Source: a virus
DNA length: 24,431 nt
Strand: one strand, 5' to 3'
Virus record (IMG/VR): IMGVR_UViG_3300023179_000499
Span: 1 to 24,431 of that record
Positions within the stretch are counted from its first letter, which is position 1. Each line of letters begins with the position of its first letter. Position numbers and translations under genes: made by a program. A model generated the notes under the pieces. The model searched no databases. It saw only the letters and a list, made by a program, of their open reading frames with translations, and was not told where the DNA came from. Below, piece by piece: positions 1-8,350 of the stretch.

Positions 1-120
1 TCCACTTGATCCGCTAGTTCCTGAAGAACCGCTGGTTCCATTCGAACCAGAAGATCCACTAGTTCCGCTAGAACCTGAAGTGCCTGAAGATCCGCTTGTT
101 CCAGACTCTCCTTGAACACC
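1..120 (-). repeat. Collagen-like Gly-X-Y repeat, block 2 (open at left edge)
   Basis: Forty residues (915-954 of the fibre protein) form an unbroken Gly-X-Y series. It begins GVQGES and continues as mixed GTS/GSS triplets with one GSN, running off the window. The reading frame is intact and codons for Ser, Thr and Gly vary, so the repeat is kept at protein level. Such stretches form trimeric stalks in phage fibres. Confidence 0.9.
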
Positions 121-2862
121 TTCTAATTTTGCTATAATAATCCTACTTCCAGGATAATTAGTTTGAGAATTTATATTTTGAGAAGATGAATCATCATGCC
201 AAACATAAACCTGAATATAATCATTATTTTTCAGTATTATATTAGTAGAAAAAATTACTACAGGATTATCAGAAGTTGAAGTAGCTGGTATTACAGAATA
301 AGAATATCTTCCTTGAGAAGAAGATATATTTCCATTTTTTACTATGAATACAGATCTAGATGTTCCAGCAGTACCACCAGATGCCCAACCTATATATCCA
401 GCAATATTGAAAAATCCATCGTATCCTGATGTATTTGTAAATTTATTTGTTCCATCAAAAGTTAAACCTATAGAGCCTTGACTGTTATCTGTATCAGAAG
501 TATTCCAAGTTACTGCTGTATTTGTGCTTGCAGTTATACTTTGAGTAGTGTTATTATATCTAGCTAATGCAGAAATTATTGTTGCCGTTCCACTTGTTCC
601 TGAACTACCTGATGTACCAGAAGATCCCGAAGAACCAGAAGATCCAGAGGTTCCCGAAGATCCACTTGTTCCAGAGGTTCCGCTAGTTCCATTTAATGGC
701 GCAACTTCATACCCTCTAAAAGTTAAAACATTAGCTGTTGTAGAAGATAATGCAAATAATACGGGTTTAGAAATTTGACCAAATGTTGTAGGCTCAGTAG
801 GCGTTAATCCTCCAGCTACAGTTGGAGATAGAAAATAAACAGTTCCAGGCGTTAAACCTATTAAACCTTCTATTAATCCATCATATACCAATTTAAAAGT
901 ATTAGAATCAACAATATTTCTTACTATTCCTTGAACTTCAGCATGTTCAGCAGTGTCTGCTTGAGCTTTATACCAATTTGCTCCATCAAATCTAACGACA
1001 TCACCAACAATAAATCCATGACTAGCTTGAGTGAATTCATCAATCAAAGCTGTTCCATTGCCAGTATCTATTTGTTTTTTAACAATATTATTCTCAATTA
1101 CTAACTTATATAAATTTTCAGAAGTCGTGGTTGTTGGAAGTTCTGTAAATACTAAATTATTAGAACCGCTATAATATAATGTTCCTGTTGTTAAAGTATC
1201 TGAATCTGAAAATTTTGGTATATAATTACTAACCCCCGAACCATCAATAACTTTCTTGCCGCTTAATGCAGATAAATTTATGGCTTGATTTATATACCCA
1301 GAACTTATGAAAAAAGTATCAGAAAATTCTGATACGACTTCATCTGTATTTATCGCTCTTACTTTTACGAAGTAATTATTATCTTCTTTTATTGGAAAAA
1401 CAAAAGAAGGATTAACCGTTGAATACACAAAATCAGCAAAACCAGTTATTCTTTTTGCTATTTGTATACCAGTTACAAAATCTGCCAAATCATCAACACC
1501 AGTTGTAGAAGGTGTAAAATTATTTAAATATCTATCTATAGAATAAGTTCCAGTATAAATAGTTCCACTATAAAAACCCCCAGAAGGCAAGAAATTGAAA
1601 CCGCCATTTCCTGTATATCCGTAAGACAAGAAAATATCTTGATAATTAGAATTACCTGATGGAATTCTTATTTCTGTTATATAAGGAATTTGACTAGAAT
1701 TCGTTTGATAAGACCCAACTGGCAAAGATCCAAAATTATCTACATAAATCGTATGATCAGTCCATTGAATACCTGAAGATCCATAGTTAGAAAAAATATT
1801 TAAATTTCCAGAAATTCCAGTTCCTGTTCCATAAGCAATTGATAAAATATTTTTAGGAACGATGTTTTGCTCAAAAAAATCATAGATTTTTTTATTATTT
1901 CCGCTCTCTTCTACTGCAATATGAAAAACACAATCTTGAGATTGCGTTATTGAATTCCAAGTGAGAAACGCTTCTAAGTTTAAATTTTTATCTGTTTTAT
2001 TTAAACTAGAAGAAACGTAACCTGTTAAACCAGATATTATTGGTGGTAAAGTTGATAAATTATAAGAAAACGGTTTTATTCCTGAAGAAACTACTTTTTG
2101 ACCACTATAAAAATAACTATATGGTATTAGATGTACATAATATGGCTGACGAATATTATTATCAGCTACTAAAAATTGAGAACTAGATTGTAAATCAGGA
2201 ATAATTACACTATCAATATTTGTATTTTCATAAGATTGTGTAAAAAGATAATCATTAGAACTTGTATCAAAAGAAGATCCTGTTGTTACAAAAACATCTA
2301 AAGATTTGATAATTTTTCTGTTTTCGTAATTTAAATTTACTGTTACTTCATTATTTATATTATATCCAGATATAGAAACTTGAGGGGTTCCAAAATTTAT
2401 TAAAGCGCTTCCAGTGCTGGTTCTGCCCTGAATATCCGTGCTTACAATATCTATAAAAAACTGACTTAAATTATTTACATTTTGTTCTCCAGTGATATTA
2501 GAAAATAAATTTACTAAGTCACTATTATTTACTGAATAAGATGTGTTTAAAAAACTATCAGTAGAACTAAATATTAAATTACGATTTATATCATAAAAAT
2601 TAGTTATAAAACCTGAAAAACCAGCGTCTGTAACTATATCTGATATAATATCATTAGTAACTGGCCTAATAACCGACCAATCTAAAACAATTGAATTTTC
2701 CAATAAAAACCCACTAACAAATGGCGTATTGACATTTAAACCATATAAACTTGGAGATAAAGTAGTATTTACTGAAGAATCTATATTAGTAGTAACTAAA
2801 GTTATACTAGATACTTCGAACGCCTTATCATAATCAATTCCTGAATTTGGAATAAATGCCAT
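1..2862 (-). CDS. Tail fibre / J-continuation protein with FN3-like, collagen-like and C1q-like modules (3'-partial)
   Basis: This reading frame starts at ATG 2862-2860, 8 nt after the stop of the J-like gene. It stays open for 954 codons to base 1, so the C-terminus lies outside the window. Residues 1 to about 560 are Asn/Ser/Tyr-rich beta-sandwich-like segments resembling the FN3-type repeats that follow the core of lambda J. Around residues 605-724 there is a compact module (ASHGFIVGDVVRFDG..., LTPGTVYFLSPTVAGGL) that I recognise from other phage fibres. Residues 725-759 are Gly-(Thr/Ser)-Ser triplets. Residues 760-914 look like a C1q/TNF-type jelly roll, and residues 915-954 are Gly-X-Y triplets again. 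The protein is probably the distal host-binding fibre attached to the tail tip. The fold assignments are by eye; the family of the first 560 residues is uncertain. Confidence 0.85.
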   Translation of the reverse strand, partial: MAFIPNSGIDYDKAFEVSSITLVTTNIDSSVNTTLSPSLYGLNVNTPFVSGFLLENSIVLDWSVIRPVTNDIISDIVTDAGFSGFITNFYDINRNLIFSSTDSFLNTSYSVNNSDLVNLFSNITGEQNVNNLSQFFIDIVSTDIQGRTSTGSALINFGTPQVSISGYNINNEVTVNLNYENRKIIKSLDVFVTTGSSFDTSSNDYLFTQSYENTNIDSVIIPDLQSSSQFLVADNNIRQPYYVHLIPYSYFYSGQKVVSSGIKPFSYNLSTLPPIISGLTGYVSSSLNKTDKNLNLEAFLTWNSITQSQDCVFHIAVEESGNNKKIYDFFEQNIVPKNILSIAYGTGTGISGNLNIFSNYGSSGIQWTDHTIYVDNFGSLPVGSYQTNSSQIPYITEIRIPSGNSNYQDIFLSYGYTGNGGFNFLPSGGFYSGTIYTGTYSIDRYLNNFTPSTTGVDDLADFVTGIQIAKRITGFADFVYSTVNPSFVFPIKEDNNYFVKVRAINTDEVVSEFSDTFFISSGYINQAINLSALSGKKVIDGSGVSNYIPKFSDSDTLTTGTLYYSGSNNLVFTELPTTTTSENLYKLVIENNIVKKQIDTGNGTALIDEFTQASHGFIVGDVVRFDGANWYKAQADTAEHAEVQGIVRNIVDSNTFKLVYDGLIEGLIGLTPGTVYFLSPTVAGGLTPTEPTTFGQISKPVLFALSSTTANVLTFRGYEVAPLNGTSGTSGTSGSSGTSGSSGSSGSSGTSGSSGTSGTATIISALARYNNTTQSITASTNTAVTWNTSDTDNSQGSIGLTFDGTNKFTNTSGYDGFFNIAGYIGWASGGTAGTSRSVFIVKNGNISSSQGRYSYSVIPATSTSDNPVVIFSTNIILKNNDYIQVYVWHDDSSSQNINSQTNYPGSRIIIAKLEGVQGESGTSGSSGTSGSSGTSGSSGSNGTSGSSGTSGSSG
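121..585 (-). other. C1q/TNF-like globular domain between two collagen-like stalks
   Basis: Residues 760-914 of the fibre protein lie between the two Gly-X-Y blocks. The segment has the C1q-type order of features: an opening strand (ISALARYNN), a mid-domain GYDGFFNIAGYIGW strand comparable to the G-x-Y-x-F core strand, LKNNDYIQVYVWHDD comparable to the L-x-x-x-D-x-V strand, and a closing SRIIIAKLEG strand. C1q-like heads on collagen stalks form trimers. The assignment is by pattern only; another jelly-roll receptor-binding fold is possible. Confidence 0.55.
586..690 (-). repeat. Collagen-like Gly-(Thr/Ser)-Ser repeat, block 1
   Basis: Thirty-five residues (725-759) in which every third residue is Gly and the others are only Thr or Ser (GTSGTSGTSGSSG...). 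It sits between the upstream fibre module ending APLN and the C1q-like domain. Several codons are used for each residue, so this is a protein repeat and not a recent DNA-level expansion. Confidence 0.92.
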
Positions 2863-2870
2863 ATATTACT

Positions 2871-5800
2871 TTACACGTTGATCAGTTTTAAATTTTTATC
2901 AAAAGCATAAAAATCAATAAAATAGCTTGGACTATAATCTCTTGAAGAACTGGGCTTTTCACCTAAGAAAATGTTTATAAAACGGGCATCGCTTCTTAAG
3001 ATTTTAAACTTTAAAATTTTACCATTTCTAGTTATATTGCAAAGCAATCCATAAACAGATGGATTAGTCAAATAACTAAATAAATTAACAAAATTTATAC
3101 TAATTGATTGATACATCTTTAAATTATAATTGGCATTCAACACTTCATTTTCTATTATAAAAGAATAATCATAATTTGTATTGATAGATTGAATATAACT
3201 TATATCTAATGGAGGATTAGTTATATTTGCAGTTATTTGAGCATCTGTTAATGCGGAAGATACATAATCATCTGTAGAAAAAACTATTTGTTTTTGATTG
3301 TTTTGATTTGGATCTACATATTTATCGTCTTCAATTATTTTAAACTTTTCTTGATCATATTTAAGTGCAGAAATAGCATAATCATTTGCTGAATTCTCCG
3401 TAATACTGCTGATGCGATAAAGATTTTGTTTATCAATGTTTTCTTCTAGATAAATAGCAAAGTTTGCATCTGATCTTAAATTAGCATAATTACCATAAGT
3501 TTCATCTGGAAAAGATGTGTAATATAAATCTTTTACACTTGCATATATAGTTTTCATAGCAACTATTGCATATAATGGATTTTTATTAGTTCTACTATCT
3601 GTTTCTGTATATAACAAAACATTATTTTGGTAGAACTTAATATATTTGCCATCATAAGTTATCGAAAAAACATCAGTTATTTTAAAAACTCCAGAAGCAA
3701 CACTAGAAGCATCAATTTCAACAACAAAGGAAGCAGCGTTAAATCTAAAACGATAATATATATCTGTATAACTATTATTTATATTATTAATTTCTGAAAC
3801 ACCAACAGATGTTTCACTAGATACATCAGGGATCGAAAAACTAAGAGAACAATTATTAATATATGATTGATTGGTATAAGCTATTTTATTCCAATTTGAT
3901 GAAAAACTGCTAATAGCAGTTAATATTTTATTGTCAGAAGACGCTGTTATTCCAGATTTTAAAACCCAAGAAAAATACTTTTCACTTATTAATTTCAATC
4001 GCAAATTAATATTATCAATTTGTAGTATATAAAAAGATAATTCAATTGGCTCTCCCTGAACAACAGAAAATATTTTTATATTTTTGCCCAAAGAATCATC
4101 AGAAACCGGCCTGTCTATATAAATATAACTATTTTTGAAATCTAAAGAAGTTATTTTGCCATAACTTATATTTGATGTTTTTAAATAATCTGCGACTCTT
4201 ACAATATCTCCTATTTTTAATAAATTTGCTTCAACACCAGTCGTGAAACTAACAACTTCAGACTCTAGCTTTCCTGTCGCTAAAAACCATTTTCCTATTC
4301 TATTTGCTTGATATCTAGAAGTAACACCAAATCCAATAACTTCTTTTTCGATCAATCCGTATTTTTTTATTAAATCAGAATCCTCTACATATACCACTTT
4401 ATCTTTAAAGTTATCATTTTTATCCAGATAAGAGACTTTTACTATAGAAAATGAATTATTAAAATCACTAGATGTATATGTAAATAAACCATCTTTTACA
4501 TTTGAATTTGTAAATATATAACTAACAGGTCTAGAAACATCGCTACTTAAACTTAAGTAACCATTTTTAAAATAAAAAATACCTCTAAAAATCGACGATA
4601 AATCAGATAAAACTTTTAAACTTTCTGTTTCACTATTTAAAAATATATTAGCTGAAAATCTAGGTTCTAAGAAATCTCCAAAACCCTCTTGAGCAGCTAC
4701 GCATTTTCCTGATTTGATTTTCAAATCATAATCAAATATTCTAGCAGAACTATACTGTTGAGAAATTTCTTCTTCTGCGCTGTTATAAGTTAAAACTATA
4801 TTATCTGTTCTAGATATATAAGAAATCGCATATTTTTTAACTTTATCTTGTCTATTTAAAATAGATGGATTTCCTGAAACATATGACTGTAAAGCAGTAA
4901 AGAATCTTCCACTTTTATCAGATTCAATGAAAGTACGAGGACCAAAATCATTATAAAGTTTTATTTTAGCTGTATAAGTTCCAGTTACCGTTGCCGATAC
5001 AATAATTTTTTTATAATTAGTATTTATGTTTTCATCAAACTGATCTTTTATATCATATAAAAATAATAAGGAACCTGTTGGATATTCTAAAGATAATTGA
5101 GTTTGATTTATAGCTGTAGCTCTAGTAATCGTTATTGTATTATAATCTACAGAATTTATATCAATTAAATTATTATCATAAGTAAAATCATCTGAAGGAT
5201 ATTTTGTTGAAGAATTTGTTTTTACAAGCTCATCGCAATACTTAGAAATTTTCAAAAGCTCCCATTTATTTAAATCATTTTCATTAAAGAATGTTTTAGC
5301 TAAACCATATCTAGAGTTAACACACAAATCATAAAATACCCAAGCTGGATTATCAGACCATTTTAGAGTTTTACTGAAATTACCAGTCCAGTCACCATAA
5401 TATTCTCTAGCTTCACAATCATAATTATCTGGTACTCTTATTTTTAACAATTTACAGTCATAACTTCTTACTGGTATCGATCCAAAATGTTTTGCGCTTA
5501 CTTTGTTTCTGCACAATACAGAATATGGATTTGAAAAACCATAATTGACCTGTTCAATAACAGAATCAACTGAAAAATTTCTTGATGCATTTCCTGCATT
5601 TTTTAACTCTTGAATTGCGCTTATTCTCTGTTGAACGCTATATACACTTAAAATAAATTCAGCAAAAGGATTGTTAGCTCTATCTTCATCAGAAATTTCT
5701 AAAACTATTGGAATAATAATAGGTGTAGATTTAACTACAAAATATCCTTGAAAGTATAAATATGTTGTTTTTCTCGTTTGAGGATTATTTAAAGCTACGA

Positions 5801-6425
5801 CAAATCTTATATAATTACTATAGGTTTCACCTTTTCCTCCAATATAATACAATAAATCGATAGAAATATTTAATATTAAAGTTGTTGTGTATTTATTTTT
5901 AACATAATGAGTAAAACAACGAGCTTTTTCTTTTAATGAAATTAATTTTTTATGAAAATCATTATTAACAATCTCAGTAGAGCTTTCATAAAAAGTCTGA
6001 GTATCATAATTTTTTGTTATATCAAAATTTAAAGCTGGATCTCCTTCTAAATCATAAACTCTACTCTTGTATTCATATAAAGAACTAGCATTCAAATCAG
6101 AATTTTTAATTGAGTTCCCTAAAAATAAACTGAAATCAGAAGAAGTTACATTGAATAAATTACTTCTACTATCTTTAACTGAAACATCATTATAATAAAC
6201 CCCATAAGCTAAAGAAGAATTTGCAGAATTAATTAAATTAGCTGAAGAATTATTTAGCGTTATATAATTAACAGTATTACCATTAGAGTCAGTTAACCCT
6301 TCTATTGGACCTTCACTTAGCATATCTACAGACTCATAAAACGATTCTGAATCTATTGTCGCATTATTACTTCCAGCAGCAATGCTTAAAATATCACCTG
6401 TATCTTTTTGAACGTATATATTCAT
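2871..6425 (-). CDS. Tail tip attachment protein, lambda gpJ-like
   Basis: The 1184-residue central tail-tip protein closes the distal tail and carries host specificity. The N-terminus has the J-type opening (residues 30-50, SEGPIEGLTDSNG). The strongest hallmark is near residues 345-400: a W-x-G...W-S-D-N-P-A-W-V-F-Y-D-L run followed by SRYGLA and later KYCDELV, which is typical of the J family. Residues about 822-974 look like an inserted concanavalin-A-like lectin domain (YDGKYIKFYQNNVLLYTE). The last ~110 residues look FN3-like. The start ATG overlaps the stop of the upstream TapI gene by 1 nt (TAATG), suggesting coupled translation. At 1184 aa it has a length similar to lambda J, but the following gene appears to carry further J-type repeats. 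Confidence 0.93.
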   Translation of the reverse strand: MNIYVQKDTGDILSIAAGSNNATIDSESFYESVDMLSEGPIEGLTDSNGNTVNYITLNNSSANLINSANSSLAYGVYYNDVSVKDSRSNLFNVTSSDFSLFLGNSIKNSDLNASSLYEYKSRVYDLEGDPALNFDITKNYDTQTFYESSTEIVNNDFHKKLISLKEKARCFTHYVKNKYTTTLILNISIDLLYYIGGKGETYSNYIRFVVALNNPQTRKTTYLYFQGYFVVKSTPIIIPIVLEISDEDRANNPFAEFILSVYSVQQRISAIQELKNAGNASRNFSVDSVIEQVNYGFSNPYSVLCRNKVSAKHFGSIPVRSYDCKLLKIRVPDNYDCEAREYYGDWTGNFSKTLKWSDNPAWVFYDLCVNSRYGLAKTFFNENDLNKWELLKISKYCDELVKTNSSTKYPSDDFTYDNNLIDINSVDYNTITITRATAINQTQLSLEYPTGSLLFLYDIKDQFDENINTNYKKIIVSATVTGTYTAKIKLYNDFGPRTFIESDKSGRFFTALQSYVSGNPSILNRQDKVKKYAISYISRTDNIVLTYNSAEEEISQQYSSARIFDYDLKIKSGKCVAAQEGFGDFLEPRFSANIFLNSETESLKVLSDLSSIFRGIFYFKNGYLSLSSDVSRPVSYIFTNSNVKDGLFTYTSSDFNNSFSIVKVSYLDKNDNFKDKVVYVEDSDLIKKYGLIEKEVIGFGVTSRYQANRIGKWFLATGKLESEVVSFTTGVEANLLKIGDIVRVADYLKTSNISYGKITSLDFKNSYIYIDRPVSDDSLGKNIKIFSVVQGEPIELSFYILQIDNINLRLKLISEKYFSWVLKSGITASSDNKILTAISSFSSNWNKIAYTNQSYINNCSLSFSIPDVSSETSVGVSEINNINNSYTDIYYRFRFNAASFVVEIDASSVASGVFKITDVFSITYDGKYIKFYQNNVLLYTETDSRTNKNPLYAIVAMKTIYASVKDLYYTSFPDETYGNYANLRSDANFAIYLEENIDKQNLYRISSITENSANDYAISALKYDQEKFKIIEDDKYVDPNQNNQKQIVFSTDDYVSSALTDAQITANITNPPLDISYIQSINTNYDYSFIIENEVLNANYNLKMYQSISINFVNLFSYLTNPSVYGLLCNITRNGKILKFKILRSDARFINIFLGEKPSSSRDYSPSYFIDFYAFDKNLKLINV
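3505..3960 (-). other. Concanavalin-A-like domain inside the J-like protein
   Basis: J residues about 822-974. The segment has the rhythm of ConA/SPRY-like lectin sandwiches: a start with a W-x-K turn after SSFSSNW, a middle SYTDIYYRFRFN strand, then VFSITYDGKYIKFYQNN VLLYTE, where an aliphatic-x-x-D-G-x-x-aliphatic-x-F/Y-x-x-N strand pair precedes LLYT. Phage tail proteins often carry such domains for glycan binding. Boundaries are approximate. Confidence 0.55.
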
Positions 6426-6931
6426 TATGAAGCTATTCTATTTGTATTATATAAATAATTAGAAATAACTACCGATCCAATTTTTAATCTTCCATAGCCA
6501 ATAGGAATAGACACGTTTCTTTTAGTAACATTTTCATATCCAGAAAATAATTTAGAATTATTTTTTATATCTTTTGGTGTTTTTGGTGATAATAATTTTG
6601 TTATTAACAATTGAATACCTGTAGAAATAGCCATTATAATTAAAGAAACTAAAAGAGTTATACCAAAATCAGATCCCAAGACCAAAGGAACTACTTCGAT
6701 TTTTGAATTTTTATTTAAAATTGGAGAATTCAAATAGTCTGGAGACATTATTTTGCCATCTACATAAATCAAAAAATGAGATATATATTCTTCCAAAACT
6801 CCTAGAGTTTTAATTAATTTTCCACTATTAGCTTCAATAGCGTCAAAAGCTTCAGAAACAGTTTTAACATTCAAAGTCCATTCTGTTTTTATAAAATTTT
6901 CAAAAATTCCATATAGTTTTATGTTAACCAT
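6425..6931 (-). CDS. Tail assembly protein, lambda gpI-like (TapI, ubiquitin-like N-terminus)
   Basis: A 168-residue protein in three parts. Residues 1-83 resemble the beta-grasp (ubiquitin-like) domain of phage TapI proteins, including the strand-turn pattern of KLYG and the closing NSKIEVVPLVLG. Residues 89-112 form one strongly hydrophobic segment (ITLLVSLIIMAISTGIQLL). The C-terminus, residues 129-157, has FSGYENVT and SIPIGYGRLKIGSVVIS, the family signature with the PIP-x-x-YGR and GS-x-V-I-S elements. It lies between the JAMM gene (4-nt gap) and J (1-nt overlap), exactly the lambda K-I-J order. gpI is needed for tail-tip assembly and is generally absent from, or processed in, the finished tail. 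Confidence 0.9.
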   Translation of the reverse strand: MVNIKLYGIFENFIKTEWTLNVKTVSEAFDAIEANSGKLIKTLGVLEEYISHFLIYVDGKIMSPDYLNSPILNKNSKIEVVPLVLGSDFGITLLVSLIIMAISTGIQLLITKLLSPKTPKDIKNNSKLFSGYENVTKRNVSIPIGYGRLKIGSVVISNYLYNTNRIAS

Positions 6932-6935
6932 ATAA

Positions 6936-7265
6936 TTATTTACACTTCATTTCTTTGAAAAGATCGTTTTTAACGTCATACATAAGCATATTTAAATTAT
7001 GATATTTCTGATATTGAAAGTCAGTTTTTGAAAAATCTCCGCCATTTGGATGACTATGAAACAAATAAACTATTCTAAACTTATTTTTTATATCTAAATA
7101 GTCTCTAGGCGACATCAAAAAATTATTTTCTTTATTTGGATGCTTATTTTCTATTTGAATAAATTTGTATACATTATTATCTTCTACAACAAAACCACAA
7201 ATTTCAAATTTACTATTTTTATTGCACAAGATTTTAATTTGATTTAATAAATCATTTTTTAGCAT
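6936..7265 (-). CDS. JAMM/Mov34-type metallopeptidase, N-terminal half of lambda gpK
   Basis: I place the start at ATG 7265, giving 109 residues and a 14-nt overlap with the upstream gpL-like gene. ATGs at 7274 and 7301 are in frame but extend the overlap. E21 lies in FEICGFVVE, the usual Glu-x-Cys-Gly strand. The metal motif is H70-S-H72-P followed by S79 and D82. ENKHPNKENNFLMSPRDYLDI is the conserved middle part, in which substrate-side residues precede the metal motif. The NlpC/P60 half that is fused in lambda gpK is missing, and no separate NlpC/P60 gene is visible. The neighbour encodes a ubiquitin-like protein, the known JAB/ubiquitin-like pairing of phage tail modules, in which the peptidase may trim the ubiquitin-like partner. 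Between the second His and Ser there are six residues, one fewer than usual. Confidence 0.88.
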   Translation of the reverse strand: MLKNDLLNQIKILCNKNSKFEICGFVVEDNNVYKFIQIENKHPNKENNFLMSPRDYLDIKNKFRIVYLFHSHPNGGDFSKTDFQYQKYHNLNMLMYDVKNDLFKEMKCK

Positions 7266-8349
7266 CGTTATCATAAGGATAAGTTGCTGGAAAAGCTCCA
7301 AAAGGTAAAGACGTTCTAGAGTTATTCGCAGACGTTTTATTATCTTGAAATCTTAATAAACACCCATTAAGAGTTTTAGAACATTTATCTTGCTTCCAAA
7401 CATCGGTATTCTCTAATGGATTTTTATTTAATACCCCATCTTGCAAACATACAAAAAAAGTTTTTGGACTATTTAACGGTATTATTAAAGAAGGCTCTTC
7501 ATCTAAATCTATACTTGGCAATGGATCTACAAAAACAAAATCTCCTTTAGAATAATTTCTTGTTGACGACCATTCTCCTTTATAAGTTAAAGATGTTAAA
7601 TTATAAGAATTATTACTTAAATTTGTTTTATATCCAGCTAAAAAAGTTTTATCGTTTTGATCAGCAACTGGAAGACCTATGTTACTAGTTATTCCAGGAT
7701 AAGAAGGTGTAGACGATACAGAGTCTTTCCACGCTGTTTGAAAAAAATATAATGCATTAGCAGCATCTCCAGATCCATTTTTTATAATTGGACCTGCATA
7801 GTCAGAAGTGTTTCCATAATTACATCCATAACAACGATAATTCCATCCGCAAGTATCATTTGTTACTTTTCTGGCTGGAACATTTAAATTTTGCACATCA
7901 ATTTTTGTCGAAAGCTCCAATTCAATTTCTTGCTTATTTTCACTTTTTTTCAAATTTATTATTAATTTGTCAAATGCTACATAAGTATTGAAACTAGAAG
8001 TTCCATAAGGATTGATTCCATCAGTAAAATTTGCAACATCTAAATCTTTAGCTAAAATCTTTTTTCTATAAAACTTTTTTCCTATAAGATTATTTCTATC
8101 GGCTAAGATTTTAGAAAAATAATTATTAATATTTGCAATCTTTAGAGTTGGTCTACTTTGTCTTCCATCAGAACTTTTTTGAAAAGATGAGAATTCACAA
8201 GGCAAAAAAGAATATTCATTGCCTTGAAAAATTATATTTTTAGAAAAATTCTTAGATCCATGAAATCTTAGAAATCCTTCATTAGGATCTAATTCTATCT
8301 CATATAAATCTAATATTAGATAATTATTTAATTTAAAAAGAGTATTCAT
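7252..8349 (-). CDS. Minor tail protein, lambda gpL-like, with inserted carbohydrate-binding-like module
   Basis: A 365-residue tail-tip protein. The N-terminal half follows the gpL pattern: NEYSFLPCEF, SRPTLKIANI, NNLIGKKFYRKK, and a long strand run IELELSTKIDVQNLNVPARK. Then come C167 and C176 (eight residues between them; C173 also lies here) and C323 and C330 (six residues between them). The end has GCLLRF and LPFGAFP. gpL-family proteins are known to bind an iron-sulphur cluster through four Cys near the C-terminus. Here about 146 residues separate the two Cys pairs, against roughly 20 in lambda. The insert contains YKGEWSSTRNYSKGDFVFV...TFFVCLQ...DVWKQ, which resembles CBM5/12-type chitin-binding modules. 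A 1-nt gap separates it from the upstream gene. Confidence 0.88.
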   Translation of the reverse strand: MNTLFKLNNYLILDLYEIELDPNEGFLRFHGSKNFSKNIIFQGNEYSFLPCEFSSFQKSSDGRQSRPTLKIANINNYFSKILADRNNLIGKKFYRKKILAKDLDVANFTDGINPYGTSSFNTYVAFDKLIINLKKSENKQEIELELSTKIDVQNLNVPARKVTNDTCGWNYRCYGCNYGNTSDYAGPIIKNGSGDAANALYFFQTAWKDSVSSTPSYPGITSNIGLPVADQNDKTFLAGYKTNLSNNSYNLTSLTYKGEWSSTRNYSKGDFVFVDPLPSIDLDEEPSLIIPLNSPKTFFVCLQDGVLNKNPLENTDVWKQDKCSKTLNGCLLRFQDNKTSANNSRTSLPFGAFPATYPYDNDAKK

Positions 8350-8350
8350 A

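Noticed and set aside
548-778. Plus-strand ORF with a VPEDPEEPEDPEVPE-like repetitive protein
   Set aside because: It is the antisense of the Gly-Thr/Ser-Ser repeat of the fibre gene; its repeats follow from the minus-strand codons and there is no start context or neighbour supporting it.
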